Origin: Allomuricauda sp.
GTDB taxonomy: Bacteria > Bacteroidota > Bacteroidia > Flavobacteriales > Flavobacteriaceae
NCBI RefSeq assembly: GCF_002699205.1
Contig: NZ_PABT01000046.1
Location: forward strand, 1-64,000
Length of the DNA stretch: 64,000 nt
Reading direction: 5' to 3'
In this document: piece by piece, positions 16,074 through 26,192 of the stretch
Layout of the letters: each line of letters begins with the position of its first letter
Numbering within the stretch: position 1 is the stretch's first letter
The notes under the pieces: generated by a model
What the model was told of the DNA's origin: nothing
What the model saw: only the letters and a program-made list of their open reading frames with translations
Databases searched by the model: none
Position numbers and translations under genes: made by a program

Positions 16074-17265
16074 TTAATACTTCTAAAGGATTTGTCTCAT
16101 CAATACCTGAGGATTGCTCCTCCAAATTTTCTTTTTTATTGCTTGCGCTCAGTACAATTCCAATAGCCATACAGGTCATCCAAATGGAGGTCCCCCCCAT
16201 ACTTATCAATGGCAAAGGCTGCCCCGTAACAGGGAAAAGCTGCACCACTACGGCCATATTTATAAATGCCTGGAACACAATGGGCAACCCTACTCCGATA
16301 ACCAATAATTTGGAAAAAACCGTTTTGGCCGAATGTGCCACTACCACAATCCGGAACAACAACAACAGGTAGAAAAACAATATGGCCCCTCCTCCCAATA
16401 ATCCATACTCTTCAATGATTATGGCGAAAATAAAATCCGATGTACTTTGTGAAAGCATGTTCTTCATGACACTTTTTCCCGCTCCTTTACCAACTATCCC
16501 TCCTTCTGCAACGGCAATTTGAGCCAGGGTCAACTGGTGCAGATCATCCTTATCCGCCTGTTCTGGATGGATAAAGGTTTCTATCCTTGACTTCCATGTT
16601 CCAGCCCGTTGTGGCAGAACTTCGGGAGCTTTGAACAGAACGAACAAAAACATTCCCGCAAATACGATTCCCGTAGCTACGATGGCAAACAGGTATTTTA
16701 AAGGATACCCACCCAAAAAACACAACACCAATACCATAAAACTAATAATGGCAGCAGTGGAGAAGTTTTCGGGCAAAATCAACAGTACCACAAGGGCGAC
16801 AGGTAACCACAGCGGCAGAATACTTTCCTTAAAAGTGATTTTTATGTCTTTGATTTTGGTGAGGTACCTCGCGATCCAAATCATCAATACCACGGATGCC
16901 AGAGTCGATGTTTGAAAGTTGACCCCTACCAATGGAATTTTGATCCAACGGTTGGCGGTCACTCCACCAATCCGGGTTTCCACCGTTAGGGTGTAGATCA
17001 AAAGAAGTATAACGATGGGCATGGCTATAATGGAAAGCCCTTTAAAATAATGCGTAGGTATCCTGTGCACGCCATAGATAATACCAAAGCCCAAAAAGAG
17101 GAGCACAGCGTGCTTGACCAAATGCCCTAAAGTGGTCCCGTCACCGTTCACATAGACCAAATTGGTACTGGCACTGTACACTGGCAAAAATGAGAAAAGC
17201 GCCAAAAGGGCCACTACGCCCCAAATAGCTTTATCACCTTTCAGATTTTTGAATACTCCCAACAC
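16060..17265 (-). CDS. ftsW: septal peptidoglycan polymerase FtsW (SEDS family)
   Basis: The 401-residue protein has about ten hydrophobic segments and belongs to the SEDS glycosyltransferases that work with FtsI at the septum. The position between murD and murG, and the segment [16 protein letters not shown] typical of FtsW/RodA near the C-terminus, support FtsW. The last ~35 residues are polar and cytoplasmic. It starts 3 bp after the murD stop. Confidence 0.95.
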   Translation of the reverse strand: MLGVFKNLKGDKAIWGVVALLALFSFLPVYSASTNLVYVNGDGTTLGHLVKHAVLLFLGFGIIYGVHRIPTHYFKGLSIIAMPIVILLLIYTLTVETRIGGVTANRWIKIPLVGVNFQTSTLASVVLMIWIARYLTKIKDIKITFKESILPLWLPVALVVLLILPENFSTAAIISFMVLVLCFLGGYPLKYLFAIVATGIVFAGMFLFVLFKAPEVLPQRAGTWKSRIETFIHPEQADKDDLHQLTLAQIAVAEGGIVGKGAGKSVMKNMLSQSTSDFIFAIIIEEYGLLGGGAILFFYLLLLFRIVVVAHSAKTVFSKLLVIGVGLPIVFQAFINMAVVVQLFPVTGQPLPLISMGGTSIWMTCMAIGIVLSASNKKENLEEQSSGIDETNPLEVLSGQI

Positions 17266-17268
17266 GTT

Positions 17269-18603
17269 TTACAGATTTTTTATTGCTGTTTTAAATTGAT
17301 TTCCCCTGTCCTCATAATTCTTAAAAAGGTCAAAACTTGCACAGGCCGGCGACAACAAAACAGAATCTCCTCGCTCTGAAATTTTATACGCCACCTTTAC
17401 GGCTTCTTCCATGGAATAGGTTTCGACCACAAGGTCGATTACATTCCCGAAAGCTTCCTTTAGTTTGGAATTATCGACTCCCAAACAAATAATCGCCTTG
17501 ACTTTTTCCCTTACCAATGGCATTAACTCGGAATAATCATTCCCTTTATCCACACCACCAGCAATCCAAACAATGGGTTTTTTAATACCGTCCAAGGCAT
17601 AAAAAGTGGCGTTAACGTTTGTTGCTTTGGAATCGTTGATATATTCCACATGATTGATTTTCAACACCTTTTCCAATCTATGGGGTGCGCCCTGAAAAGA
17701 TTGGATACTCTGGCGTATAGTCTCTTTTCTCACCTTTACAAGCATGGCCGCCATACTTGCTGCCATAGTATTTTTTACATTGTGCTGACCTTCCAAGGCC
17801 AAAATATCTTCACTCATTTCCAAGGTTTTATGTTCTAATTTTATTTTTATCGTTTTGTCTTCCAACCAAGCTCCCTCCCCCAATTTTCTTTTTATAGAAA
17901 AGGGCACCAATTTGGATTGAACCGGGTGTTCTTTCAACCAATCCTGAATCACTTCATCATCCGCATCATAGATCAGATAATCGTTTTCATCTTGATTCAT
18001 TGCGATCCTAAATTTGGATGCGATATAGTTTTCAAACTTGTAATCATATCGATCCAAATGGTCCGGGGTAATGTTGGTGATCATGGCGATATGTGGTTTA
18101 AAATCCACAATACCGTCCAATTGAAAACTGCTTATTTCCAGCACATAATGGTCAAAATCATTTTCGGCCACCATATTAGCAAAGCTATCCCCAATGTTTC
18201 CTGCCATACCCACATGCAGTTCTCCATCTTTTAAAAGATGGTGGGTCAACATAGTGGTAGTTGTTTTCCCATTGCTACCAGTGATTCCAATGATATTTGC
18301 ATTGGTATATTTTGATGCAAACTCTATTTCAGAAATCACCGGAACGCCCTTTTCAACAAGTGCCTTTACCAAAGCTACCTTATCGGGTATTCCAGGACTT
18401 TTCATTACCACATCGGCATTCAAAATTTTGGATTCCGTATGCTCTCCGGACTCCCATTCAATCTCAAAATGTTCAAGAACTTTTTTGTATTTCTCCTTTA
18501 TTTCGCCTTTGTCCGAAACAAAGACTTCAAATCCTTCTTTCTTCCCCAAAATGGCAGTTCCAACACCACTCTCTCCACCTCCAAGTATCACCAATCGCCC
18601 CAT
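17269..18603 (-). CDS. murD: UDP-N-acetylmuramoyl-L-alanine--D-glutamate ligase
   Basis: MurD adds D-Glu to the muropeptide. The 444-residue ligase has a Gly-rich N-terminal domain (LVILGGGESGVGTAIL), the ATP loop ITGSNGKTTTTML, the central DHLDRYD region and the C-terminal NDSKATN motif typical of MurD. Neighbours mraY (1-bp gap) and ftsW confirm it. Confidence 0.97.
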   Translation of the reverse strand: MGRLVILGGGESGVGTAILGKKEGFEVFVSDKGEIKEKYKKVLEHFEIEWESGEHTESKILNADVVMKSPGIPDKVALVKALVEKGVPVISEIEFASKYTNANIIGITGSNGKTTTTMLTHHLLKDGELHVGMAGNIGDSFANMVAENDFDHYVLEISSFQLDGIVDFKPHIAMITNITPDHLDRYDYKFENYIASKFRIAMNQDENDYLIYDADDEVIQDWLKEHPVQSKLVPFSIKRKLGEGAWLEDKTIKIKLEHKTLEMSEDILALEGQHNVKNTMAASMAAMLVKVRKETIRQSIQSFQGAPHRLEKVLKINHVEYINDSKATNVNATFYALDGIKKPIVWIAGGVDKGNDYSELMPLVREKVKAIICLGVDNSKLKEAFGNVIDLVVETYSMEEAVKVAYKISERGDSVLLSPACASFDLFKNYEDRGNQFKTAIKNL

Positions 18604-18604
18604 T

Positions 18605-19825
18605 TTACCGAATCTTTAATGTGACAATACTGATGATTGCCAGTAAAATTCCTATAATCCAAAAGCGGGTCACTATTTTGCTTTCGTGATACATTTTTTT
18701 CTGATAATGATGGTGCAAGGGCGCCATCAAGAATATGCGTTTTCCTTCTCCATATTTCCGTTTGGTATGTTTAAAATATCCCACTTGAAGCATGACGGAC
18801 AACGACTCTGCAAAAAAGATTCCGCACAAAATCGGAATCAACAATTCTTTTCTCACAATAATGGCGATCACGGCAATTACACCTCCAATGGTCAAACTTC
18901 CGGTGTCTCCCATAAAAATTTGTGCCGGATAGGCATTGTACCATAAAAACCCGACCAAAGCACCTACAAAAGCGGCAATAAATACCACCAACTCCCCTAC
19001 TCTGGGCAAATAGAAAATATCCAAATAATCAGAGAACTCGATATTGCCAGATACCCACGCAAAAATTCCCAGAGTCAGCACAATAATGGCCGATGACCCT
19101 GCGGCCAGACCATCTATTCCGTCCGTTAGGTTAGCACCATTGGACACTGCCGTTACAATCAAAATGACCACGGGTATGAAAATGAGCCATGCATAGTCCT
19201 CCGCTCCCTCGCCCATCCAAGAGATAAAATCCGCGTAATCCAGTTCGTTGTTCTTGAAAAAAGGAACATTGGTGCGCAAGGCCTTTGTTTCTTCACCGAA
19301 CACCCTTTCCACTTTAAAGTTTTCCGTGATGGTCGTCGTGTCCTTTTCCTTTATGGTCACGTCTGGATGGAAATAAAGTGTCAACGCAACAATAAGCCCT
19401 AAACCAACTTGGCCCATAATCTTAAACCGACCTTTTAACCCTTGCTTGTCCTTTTTAAAGATTTTGATGTAATCATCGATGAACCCAATAATCCCCATCC
19501 AAATGGTGGTCACTATCAAAAGGATAACATAGATATTTTTGATATCGGCAAAAAGAATGACGGGCAACAAGGTGGATATAATAATGATCAGCCCTCCCAT
19601 GGTAGGTGTTCCCGCTTTCTGCTGTTGACCTTCCAAACCTAGATCACGGATACTTTCCCCTATTTGCTTTTTCTGCAAGAACAAAATGATCCTCTTACCG
19701 TACACCATGGCAATCAACAGAGACAACAACACGGACAGTGCAGCCCTAAAGCTCAGGAACTGAAAAAGTCCCGCGCCCGGCAGTTGGTATTGTGTCTCTA
19801 AAAACTCGAACAAGTAGTATAACAT
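18605..19825 (-). CDS. mraY: phospho-N-acetylmuramoyl-pentapeptide transferase
   Basis: MraY forms lipid I from UDP-MurNAc-pentapeptide and undecaprenyl phosphate. This polytopic protein of 406 residues shows the conserved cytoplasmic motifs: [16 protein letters not shown] with the Asp pair, TDGIDGLA with active-site Asps, and the histidine loop APLHHHYQ. It is longer than the ~360-residue E. coli enzyme because of an insertion near residues 165-220, a feature of Bacteroidota MraY. Confidence 0.97.
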   Translation of the reverse strand: MLYYLFEFLETQYQLPGAGLFQFLSFRAALSVLLSLLIAMVYGKRIILFLQKKQIGESIRDLGLEGQQQKAGTPTMGGLIIIISTLLPVILFADIKNIYVILLIVTTIWMGIIGFIDDYIKIFKKDKQGLKGRFKIMGQVGLGLIVALTLYFHPDVTIKEKDTTTITENFKVERVFGEETKALRTNVPFFKNNELDYADFISWMGEGAEDYAWLIFIPVVILIVTAVSNGANLTDGIDGLAAGSSAIIVLTLGIFAWVSGNIEFSDYLDIFYLPRVGELVVFIAAFVGALVGFLWYNAYPAQIFMGDTGSLTIGGVIAVIAIIVRKELLIPILCGIFFAESLSVMLQVGYFKHTKRKYGEGKRIFLMAPLHHHYQKKMYHESKIVTRFWIIGILLAIISIVTLKIR

Positions 19826-19833
19826 GAACTACA

Positions 19834-21297
19834 TTATTTTTTTAAGCTCTCCAGAGCTTCTTTTACTTCTTTAAAATCATCAAAATCGACCCGGACGCCA
19901 TTGGTTTCCTGATAGGTCTCATGGCCTTTGCCCGCCACTAGGATAATATCATTGGCCATGGCCAGTTTACATGCAGTATTTATGGCCTGCCTCCTATTTT
20001 CTATGGACAATACCTTTCTGGTGTTTTGAGGCTCCACTCCGGCTTCCATTTCTTCAATAATTGCCGCAGGTGATTCCGTTCTGGGATTATCCGATGTAAA
20101 AATGGCTTGATCACTCATTTCTGAAGCGATATAACCCATAACCGGACGCTTAGACTTATCACGGTCACCACCACACCCCACTACGGTGATGACGTTTTCA
20201 TTTCCAGTCCTCAATGCATTGATGGTAACCAATACATTTTTTAGTGCATCCGGCGTATGGGCATAATCAACAATAGCCGTTATTTTTTCTTTTGATATAA
20301 AATATTGAAACCTGCCGTCCACGTTTTCCAATTCACTCATTAACCTGAGGATCTCCATTTTTTCGAGTCCAAGAATATCTGCTGTGGCGTAGATGGCGAG
20401 TAAGTTGTATGCGTTAAAATCTCCGATAAGCCGAGACCATAATTCATTGTCATCAACTTTTAGCAATTGCCCATTGAATTGTCTTTCCAAAATCTGTGCT
20501 CTGTAATCTGCAAAGGATTTTAAAGCGTAGGTATATTTTTTTGCCTTGGTATTCTGTAGCATTACCAAGCCATTTTTATCATCGATATTGACCAACGCAA
20601 AGGCAGTTTTTGGCAAACCATCGAACAACTTTTTCTTTGTGTCCCTGTATTCTGCAAAAGTTTTATGGTAATCCAAATGATCATGGGAAAGATTGGTGAA
20701 TATCGCTCCCTCAAAATGAAGACCCTCTGCCCTCTTTTGATGAATTCCATGGGAACTCACCTCCATAAAACAGAACTCCACTCCTTCCACATTCATCTTA
20801 AACAAATAATCGTTAATGGTCAGGGCATCGGGAGTGGTATGGCTTGTTTTATATTCTTTTTCATCTACCAATACTTTAATGGTAGAGATAAGTCCTACTT
20901 TATATCCAGCTTTTTTGAACAGATTGTAGAGCAACGTCGATACGGTGGTCTTTCCATTGGTTCCCGTTACCCCGATCAGTTTTAGGTTCTTGGAAGGGTT
21001 ATCATAAAAATTGGAAGCAATGATGGATAGCGCACTGTGACAATCCTCTACTTGTATGTAACTGACCCCATTCACCATTAATTCAGGAAGCTGTTCACAT
21101 ACAATGGCCCTTGCCCCGGAATCCACTGCTTTTTGAATATAGTTGTGCCCATCGGTAACAGTACCACGGATAGCAACGAACACATCGTCCATTTCCACTT
21201 TTCTGGAATCGAAATGAACATTGTTCACCATCACATTGGTATCTCCGCTCACTGCGGAAAGACTCACACCATATAATATGTCCTTCAATAACTTCAT
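19834..21297 (-). CDS. murE: UDP-MurNAc-tripeptide ligase, meso-DAP type
   Basis: MurE adds the third residue of the stem peptide. The 487-residue protein has the ATP site GVTGTNGKTTVSTLL and the DNPR motif (FTSDNPRTESP), which in MurE determines use of meso-diaminopimelate rather than lysine. The length is usual. It overlaps ftsI by 4 bp and precedes mraY by 8 bp. Confidence 0.97.
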   Translation of the reverse strand: MKLLKDILYGVSLSAVSGDTNVMVNNVHFDSRKVEMDDVFVAIRGTVTDGHNYIQKAVDSGARAIVCEQLPELMVNGVSYIQVEDCHSALSIIASNFYDNPSKNLKLIGVTGTNGKTTVSTLLYNLFKKAGYKVGLISTIKVLVDEKEYKTSHTTPDALTINDYLFKMNVEGVEFCFMEVSSHGIHQKRAEGLHFEGAIFTNLSHDHLDYHKTFAEYRDTKKKLFDGLPKTAFALVNIDDKNGLVMLQNTKAKKYTYALKSFADYRAQILERQFNGQLLKVDDNELWSRLIGDFNAYNLLAIYATADILGLEKMEILRLMSELENVDGRFQYFISKEKITAIVDYAHTPDALKNVLVTINALRTGNENVITVVGCGGDRDKSKRPVMGYIASEMSDQAIFTSDNPRTESPAAIIEEMEAGVEPQNTRKVLSIENRRQAINTACKLAMANDIILVAGKGHETYQETNGVRVDFDDFKEVKEALESLKK

Positions 21298-23303
21298 GAA
21301 AGTTCCAACACTATTTTTTTAACCTGTTTAATTTTGGTCCCTTGGTCCACCGACTGATTTTTAACCTTGCCATTACCACGAACCTCAACTTCGATTCCCA
21401 AATTTTCCAAAAGGGAAACAGCATCCATACCGCTCATTCCCTTTACATTGGGCACGGTATTATATTTTTTCTGAACTCGGGCATAATATTGTTGATACTC
21501 TTTATCCAGATCGGGATTTTCAATAATTTTGGTATCCACTTCATCCACCATAGGTGAAATGGCATGTATTTTCTGTGCCATTGACTTAAATACCGGACCC
21601 GAAACATCAGCTCCATAATAACCTTCTTCCTTATCAGGTTCGTGAATAACCACTATGCAGGAATATTTTGGATTGTCCGCAGGGAAATATCCTGCAAAAG
21701 AGGAAATGTAGGCCAATTTATCAGGGTTCTTTTCTACATAGTTTTTTTGTGTTGTACCCGTTTTCCCCGCCATGGAGAAATTTTTGGAATACAGCCTGTG
21801 TCCAGTGCCATATTCTTTTTCGACCACATCCTTTAATAATTGTTGTGCCTTCTTTACTGTTTCTTTGGAACAAATGGAAGGGTTCAACACCTCTTTATCA
21901 AACCGCTTTACTACTTTGTTGCCTTCACGAACTTCCTTGATCAACCGAGGTTTTACATATTCACCATCATTGGCGATGGCATTGTAAAATGCCAAAGTCT
22001 GAATCGGGGTCAAGGAAACCTCGTAGCCGTGCGACATCCAGCCCAAAGAAATTCCGGACCAGCCTTTGTCACCGGGATATCTGATCACTGGGTCACCTTC
22101 CCCAATAATTGGCAGCCCTAATTTTTTATGCAGCCCCATGTTCATGAGTCGGTTCACAAACCTTTCGGGCTGGTCTTTATAATTTTCATTAATAATCTTC
22201 GCGAATGCCGTATTGGATGATACCGCAAATGCCTTTGCCACGGTAATTTCACCATAACCACCCCATTTTGAATCCTTTACAACACCATCATAAATGCGGT
22301 ACCTTCCCTTTTCTGTATCGATCACCGTACTGGTGTCCACCACCTTATCTTCCAAAGCAGCCACCATTGACATCAACTTAAAGGTGGAACCCGGCTCATG
22401 TGATTCACCAACAGCATAGTTCAATTTTTCGTAATATTTTCCTTCGGAAGTCCTACCCAGATTGGATATGGCCTTGATTTCACCTGTTTTGGTTTCCATC
22501 ACCACCACACAACCGTGGTCGGCCTTGTATTTTTCCAATTGCTTCAACAGCTCGTGGTGGGCTATATCCTGAATATTGATATCGATGGTCGAGACTACAT
22601 CCAAGCCATCCTGGGGTTCCACAATATTGTCCAACCCAACAGGTTTCCATTGCCCTTTGGCTATTTTTTGCTTTAATCGTTTACCTTCCTTGCCACGCAG
22701 GTAAGTTTCTCCAAAGGCACCGTCCAATCCCACTCTGGTATAGTATCCATTTTCATCCACACGCTCATAACCTATGCTTCGTGCAGCCATTTTACCCAAA
22801 GGATATTCACGGACCACCCGGTGAGTCTCGATGAAACCACCTTTGTACGGCCCAAGATTGAAAAGGGGGAATTGCTTGATGCGCACATAATCCAAATACC
22901 CCACATTGCGGGCCACCAACTTGTAGCGATTTCCATTTGCCCTAGCTTTTCTGAACAATTGCCTGTAATACGAAGATGGTTTATTGAAAAGCTTGCCCAA
23001 AGAATCGGACAGCGCCCCTACATTGTTCTCGAAGTTTTCTTGGGATACAGTTTTGGCATCAAACCGTATTTCATATTTTGGTACGGATGCCGCCAACAAA
23101 CTACCATCTTCCGAATAAAGATTTCCGCGATTGGGCTCAATGGTGAACATCTTCTCGGTCTGGCTCAGGGCAAGCTCCTTGTACTTCTCACCCTCCACCA
23201 TTTGGATATCCACCAATTTCACCACTACGGCTATGGCCAAAACAAGAAGACCTCCGGCCACGAGGTACAATCTGTTCATGATATTTTTTTCGGTGATCGC
23301 CAT
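21294..23303 (-). CDS. ftsI: septal penicillin-binding protein FtsI (PBP3)
   Basis: FtsI is the transpeptidase that cross-links septal peptidoglycan. The 669-residue protein has an N-terminal membrane anchor (LYLVAGGLLVLAIAVVVKL, about 12-30), a dimerisation domain, and the transpeptidase triad: SxxK in EPGSTFK, SxN in AVSSNTAF and KTG in AGKTGTTQ. A C-terminal PASTA domain begins at VPNVKGMSGMDAVSLLENLG, which is characteristic of Bacteroidota FtsI. It overlaps ftsL by one base. Confidence 0.96.
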   Translation of the reverse strand: MAITEKNIMNRLYLVAGGLLVLAIAVVVKLVDIQMVEGEKYKELALSQTEKMFTIEPNRGNLYSEDGSLLAASVPKYEIRFDAKTVSQENFENNVGALSDSLGKLFNKPSSYYRQLFRKARANGNRYKLVARNVGYLDYVRIKQFPLFNLGPYKGGFIETHRVVREYPLGKMAARSIGYERVDENGYYTRVGLDGAFGETYLRGKEGKRLKQKIAKGQWKPVGLDNIVEPQDGLDVVSTIDINIQDIAHHELLKQLEKYKADHGCVVVMETKTGEIKAISNLGRTSEGKYYEKLNYAVGESHEPGSTFKLMSMVAALEDKVVDTSTVIDTEKGRYRIYDGVVKDSKWGGYGEITVAKAFAVSSNTAFAKIINENYKDQPERFVNRLMNMGLHKKLGLPIIGEGDPVIRYPGDKGWSGISLGWMSHGYEVSLTPIQTLAFYNAIANDGEYVKPRLIKEVREGNKVVKRFDKEVLNPSICSKETVKKAQQLLKDVVEKEYGTGHRLYSKNFSMAGKTGTTQKNYVEKNPDKLAYISSFAGYFPADNPKYSCIVVIHEPDKEEGYYGADVSGPVFKSMAQKIHAISPMVDEVDTKIIENPDLDKEYQQYYARVQKKYNTVPNVKGMSGMDAVSLLENLGIEVEVRGNGKVKNQSVDQGTKIKQVKKIVLELS

Positions 23304-23620
23304 TATTCCGCTGATTTGACTTTTATTTTCTTTGGTGGGTTTTCCGATGGCACCAATCCTTTTTTGGCAACCACCTCCCTTAAGGTCGATTCCAATTTGA
23401 GTTGCTGAACACTGGAACGGGCCTCAAAAAACTCACTTTTGAGTTTTCGCACTTCCTCGCTCAACTCAGCAATCTCCAATACTTTTTTATCGGCATTATG
23501 GCTACTGGATATCATCAAAGCAGCCAAAAAAGAAGCAAACAACAAAAACATCCAGTTCTTGGGAGCGTCACCGCTCACCAAAAACTTTCCTTTTAATATG
23601 TCCAACAGTCCTTTTCTCAT
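23303..23620 (-). CDS. ftsL: divisome protein FtsL-like
   Basis: The small 105-residue bitopic protein has a cytoplasmic tail, one membrane span (WMFLLFASFLAALMISS, about residues 23-39) and a periplasmic coiled coil with heptad Leu/Ile (LEIAELSEEVRKLKSEF). FtsL sequences are poorly conserved, so the name rests on this topology and the place between rsmH and ftsI. The ORF shares its last base with the ftsI start region. Confidence 0.85.
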   Translation of the reverse strand: MRKGLLDILKGKFLVSGDAPKNWMFLLFASFLAALMISSSHNADKKVLEIAELSEEVRKLKSEFFEARSSVQQLKLESTLREVVAKKGLVPSENPPKKIKVKSAE

Positions 23621-23667
23621 TTTTTTTGTGTTCCCTTTATATAATTTCCACCAATTACGGAGATTAC

Positions 23668-24570
23668 CTATATGCGTTCCGCTATTCGAAGTTTCGCACT
23701 TCTCGCCCTATTGTTAATGGCCGTTTCTTCAGCTGATGGTGTTATAAGCTTCCCTACTTTTTTCAATGGGACATTAATGTTCCCGTAAAAATCCTTTTCT
23801 GGTTCCCCATCAAACTTCCCGGCACGGATAAAGCGTTTTGCCAGTCTATCTTCCAAGGAATGATAGCTTATCACACTCAACCGGCCACCCTTTTCCAATA
23901 GATCCGGTACTTGCTCCAAAAACTCCTTGAGCACCTCAATTTCCTGGTTAACCTCTATTCTGATGGCTTGATAGATCTGTGCCAGAATTTTGTTTTCTTT
24001 CATTTTTGGCAAAAATCTGCTCAAAACCTTTTTCAGGTCATCGGTGGTCTTGATGGGCTCTTCCGACCTTGCCGCAACAATGGTCTTGGCCATGGCGTTT
24101 GCGTTTCGCAATTCGCCATACTGAAAAAGAACCGCCGCTAAATCATCTTGGGAATAGGTATTCACCACCTGATAGGCCGTCAATGGGTTGTTTTTATCCA
24201 TCCGCATATCCAAATCCGCATTGAACCGAATGGAGAAACCGCGATCGGCCTCATCGAACTGATGGGAGGAAACCCCAAAATCCGCCAAGATTCCATCAAC
24301 TTTCCGAATGCCATAGAACTTTAAATATTGTTTGAGATAGCGAAAGTTCTGGTTGATCAATTGAAACCTGCTATCATCTATTGCATTCTGCAAAGCATCC
24401 TCGTCTTGATCAAACGCAAACAACTTTCCGCCATCACCCAATCTTTTCAAAATTTCCCTAGAGTGCCCACCTCCACCGAAGGTGACATCCACATACACTC
24501 CATCTTCCTTTATATTCAATCCATCTACCGATTCTTTCAGCAATACCGGATTGTGATACGCACTACTCAT
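23668..24570 (-). CDS. rsmH: 16S rRNA (cytosine-1402-N4)-methyltransferase
   Basis: RsmH (MraW) methylates C1402 of 16S rRNA using SAM. The protein of about 300 residues has YHNPVLLKESVDGL at the N-terminus, the SAM loop DVTFGGGGHSREIL and SYHSLEDRLAKRF toward the C-terminus. Three in-frame ATGs lie close together (24579, 24576, 24570). I choose the one nearest the conserved YHNP, which overlaps the mraZ stop by 8 bp. Confidence 0.95.
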   Translation of the reverse strand: MSSAYHNPVLLKESVDGLNIKEDGVYVDVTFGGGGHSREILKRLGDGGKLFAFDQDEDALQNAIDDSRFQLINQNFRYLKQYLKFYGIRKVDGILADFGVSSHQFDEADRGFSIRFNADLDMRMDKNNPLTAYQVVNTYSQDDLAAVLFQYGELRNANAMAKTIVAARSEEPIKTTDDLKKVLSRFLPKMKENKILAQIYQAIRIEVNQEIEVLKEFLEQVPDLLEKGGRLSVISYHSLEDRLAKRFIRAGKFDGEPEKDFYGNINVPLKKVGKLITPSAEETAINNRARSAKLRIAERI

Positions 24571-25018
24571 CGTCATCAAAAATCTCCTCGGCTAGATCGG
24601 CATAATCTTTCTCTCCTTCAGCCAAGACCTTCTCATACTTATCCTTGTCCCAAATCTCGATCTTGTCAAAAACCGCGTTCAGGACCACTTCTTTTTCAAT
24701 TCCCGCAAACTCTACCAAGTTTTTTGGAATCTGCAATCTCCCCGAATCCCCATCAATGCTCACTTCCTTCATACCTGCCACAAAGTTTCTTACAAAAGCA
24801 TCGTACTTTCTGTTGATTTTACTTTTCTTCATGACCTTTTTCATGAGGACGTCGAACTCTTCCCGGGGATATAGTTCCAGACATTGCTGAAAAACCGACC
24901 TCTTGATAATAAACCCATTCTTCAAAACAGGCAAAAGCTGGTTCTTCAAAGAAATGGGCAACAACACCCTTCCTTTGGAGTCCGCTTTACAATCATGTTG
25001 TCCTATGATATGGGTCAC
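24563..25018 (-). CDS. mraZ: transcriptional regulator MraZ
   Basis: The 151-residue protein contains two SpoVT/AbrB-type swapped-hairpin repeats, seen in DSKGRVLLPISLK (about 14-26) and DSGRLQIPKNLVEF (about 92-105). MraZ rings bind tandem DNA boxes in their own promoter and control the dcw cluster. Here it is the first gene of the cluster, and 47 bp upstream there are three GTGG repeats at 10-bp spacing that fit a MraZ site. Confidence 0.95.
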   Translation of the reverse strand: MTHIIGQHDCKADSKGRVLLPISLKNQLLPVLKNGFIIKRSVFQQCLELYPREEFDVLMKKVMKKSKINRKYDAFVRNFVAGMKEVSIDGDSGRLQIPKNLVEFAGIEKEVVLNAVFDKIEIWDKDKYEKVLAEGEKDYADLAEEIFDDDE

Positions 25019-25047
25019 TAGAAATCAATTGGTTAGTTAATACAACT

Positions 25048-25055
25048 CAAATATA
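25048..25055 (-). promoter_or_regulatory. -7 box of the dcw promoter
   Basis: TATATTTG on the minus strand fits the Bacteroidota -7 consensus TAnnTTTG and lies about 30 bp upstream of the mraZ ATG. The -33 TTG element is not obvious. The MraZ-type boxes start 10 bp upstream, so a bound protein would cover the promoter. Confidence 0.5.
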
Positions 25056-25064
25056 TAGATTTTA

Positions 25065-25094
25065 TTTCCACATTTCTCCACTTACCACCACTTT
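25065..25094 (-). promoter_or_regulatory. candidate MraZ operator: three 10-bp GTGG repeats
   Basis: Read on the minus strand the units are AAAGTGGTGG, TAAGTGGAGA and AATGTGGAAA. The GTGG cores are at exactly 10-bp intervals, and a fourth AAAGTGG core lies 21 bp further upstream (complement of 25109-25112). Known MraZ sites are three or four short G-rich boxes at about one-turn spacing (TGGGN in E. coli, AAAGTG-type in Mycoplasma), and these match the latter closely. Confidence 0.7.
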
Positions 25095-25282
25095 TGTTAA
25101 TAAATTATCCACTTTTTGACAAAAATCACGAATTCGACCCCAAAAATGGGATGGAGGGCAACGCGCTGAATCCATGAATAGATTTGCCCCAATGAAAAAA
25201 CTTACCCAGATATGACCGATACCTAAAATCTTTGTGATATGAAATTCCTATATTTGCGCCTCTTACTACCAACTGACTATAG

Positions 25283-26047
25283 ATGGAAGAGCATTTAATT
25301 GAGGATGGCAAATACCGATATATAGAAAAGGGGGAAGGAACCCCCATGATCATCCTGCATGGCTTGATGGGAGGGCTGAGCAACTTCCAAGGTGTATCGG
25401 AATATTTCCCTCCGAAGGGCTACAAGGTGCTGATTCCCGAATTGCCCATTTACGATTTGCCTCTTCTAAAAACCACGGTGAAAAACTTCGCCATGTTTTT
25501 GGAACGGTTTATTGAGCACAAAGGCCTTAAAGATGTCATCTTGTTGGGCAACTCCCTTGGGGGACATATAGGCCTGTTGCACACCAAGATGTACCCAGAA
25601 ATGGTGAAGGCATTGGTAATAACCGGTAGCTCTGGACTTTACGAAAGTGCCATGGGCGATGGATATCCGAGACGTGGCGATTACGAGTTTATCAAAAAGA
25701 AGGCCGAAGACGTTTTCTACGACCCCAAAGTGGCCACCAAAGAAATTGTGGATGAAGTTTTCGCCACGGTAAACGACAGGATGAAATTGGTGAAAACGTT
25801 GGCCATTGCCAAGAGTGCCATTCGACACAATATGTCCAAAGATCTGCCCCACATGAACACGCCAACCTGTATTATTTGGGGGGAAGACGACACGGTAACG
25901 CCACCCAATGTGGCCAAGGAATTCCATGAACTATTACCAGATTCCGATTTGTATTGGATAGAAAAGTGTGGCCATGCCCCCATGATGGAGCACCCTGACG
26001 ATTTCAACCATATTTTGGAAGGTTGGCTTCAAAAAAGAGGATTTTAG
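25283..26047 (+). CDS. alpha/beta-fold hydrolase
   Basis: This 254-residue cytosolic hydrolase has the oxyanion region ILHGLMGG, the nucleophile elbow GNSLGG (Ser near residue 93), an acid in WGEDDTVTP and the catalytic His in KCGHAPMMEHP, all in family order. The substrate is unknown; the MhpC-like length suggests a small ester or C-C bond. It is divergent from mraZ, with TATATTTG at 25249-25256 as a possible -7 box. It may share a transcript with engB downstream. Confidence 0.88.
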   Translation: MEEHLIEDGKYRYIEKGEGTPMIILHGLMGGLSNFQGVSEYFPPKGYKVLIPELPIYDLPLLKTTVKNFAMFLERFIEHKGLKDVILLGNSLGGHIGLLHTKMYPEMVKALVITGSSGLYESAMGDGYPRRGDYEFIKKKAEDVFYDPKVATKEIVDEVFATVNDRMKLVKTLAIAKSAIRHNMSKDLPHMNTPTCIIWGEDDTVTPPNVAKEFHELLPDSDLYWIEKCGHAPMMEHPDDFNHILEGWLQKRGF

Positions 26048-26192
26048 TAGTTGCCATTGGCCTTCAGACCAAAATCTATTTTTGTCCAACTCCCAATCAC
26101 TTATTCTTTTCCAAAAAACAAAGTTTTTTTCAAAACAAAACCTTAGTTTTAAATCTATCATCTTAAATCTACGGTCTAACTTCTTTTTTAAA

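Noticed and set aside
22821..23408. 195-codon plus-strand frame
   Set aside because: Antisense to ftsI and ftsL; His/Phe/Ile-rich composition typical of a shadow frame.
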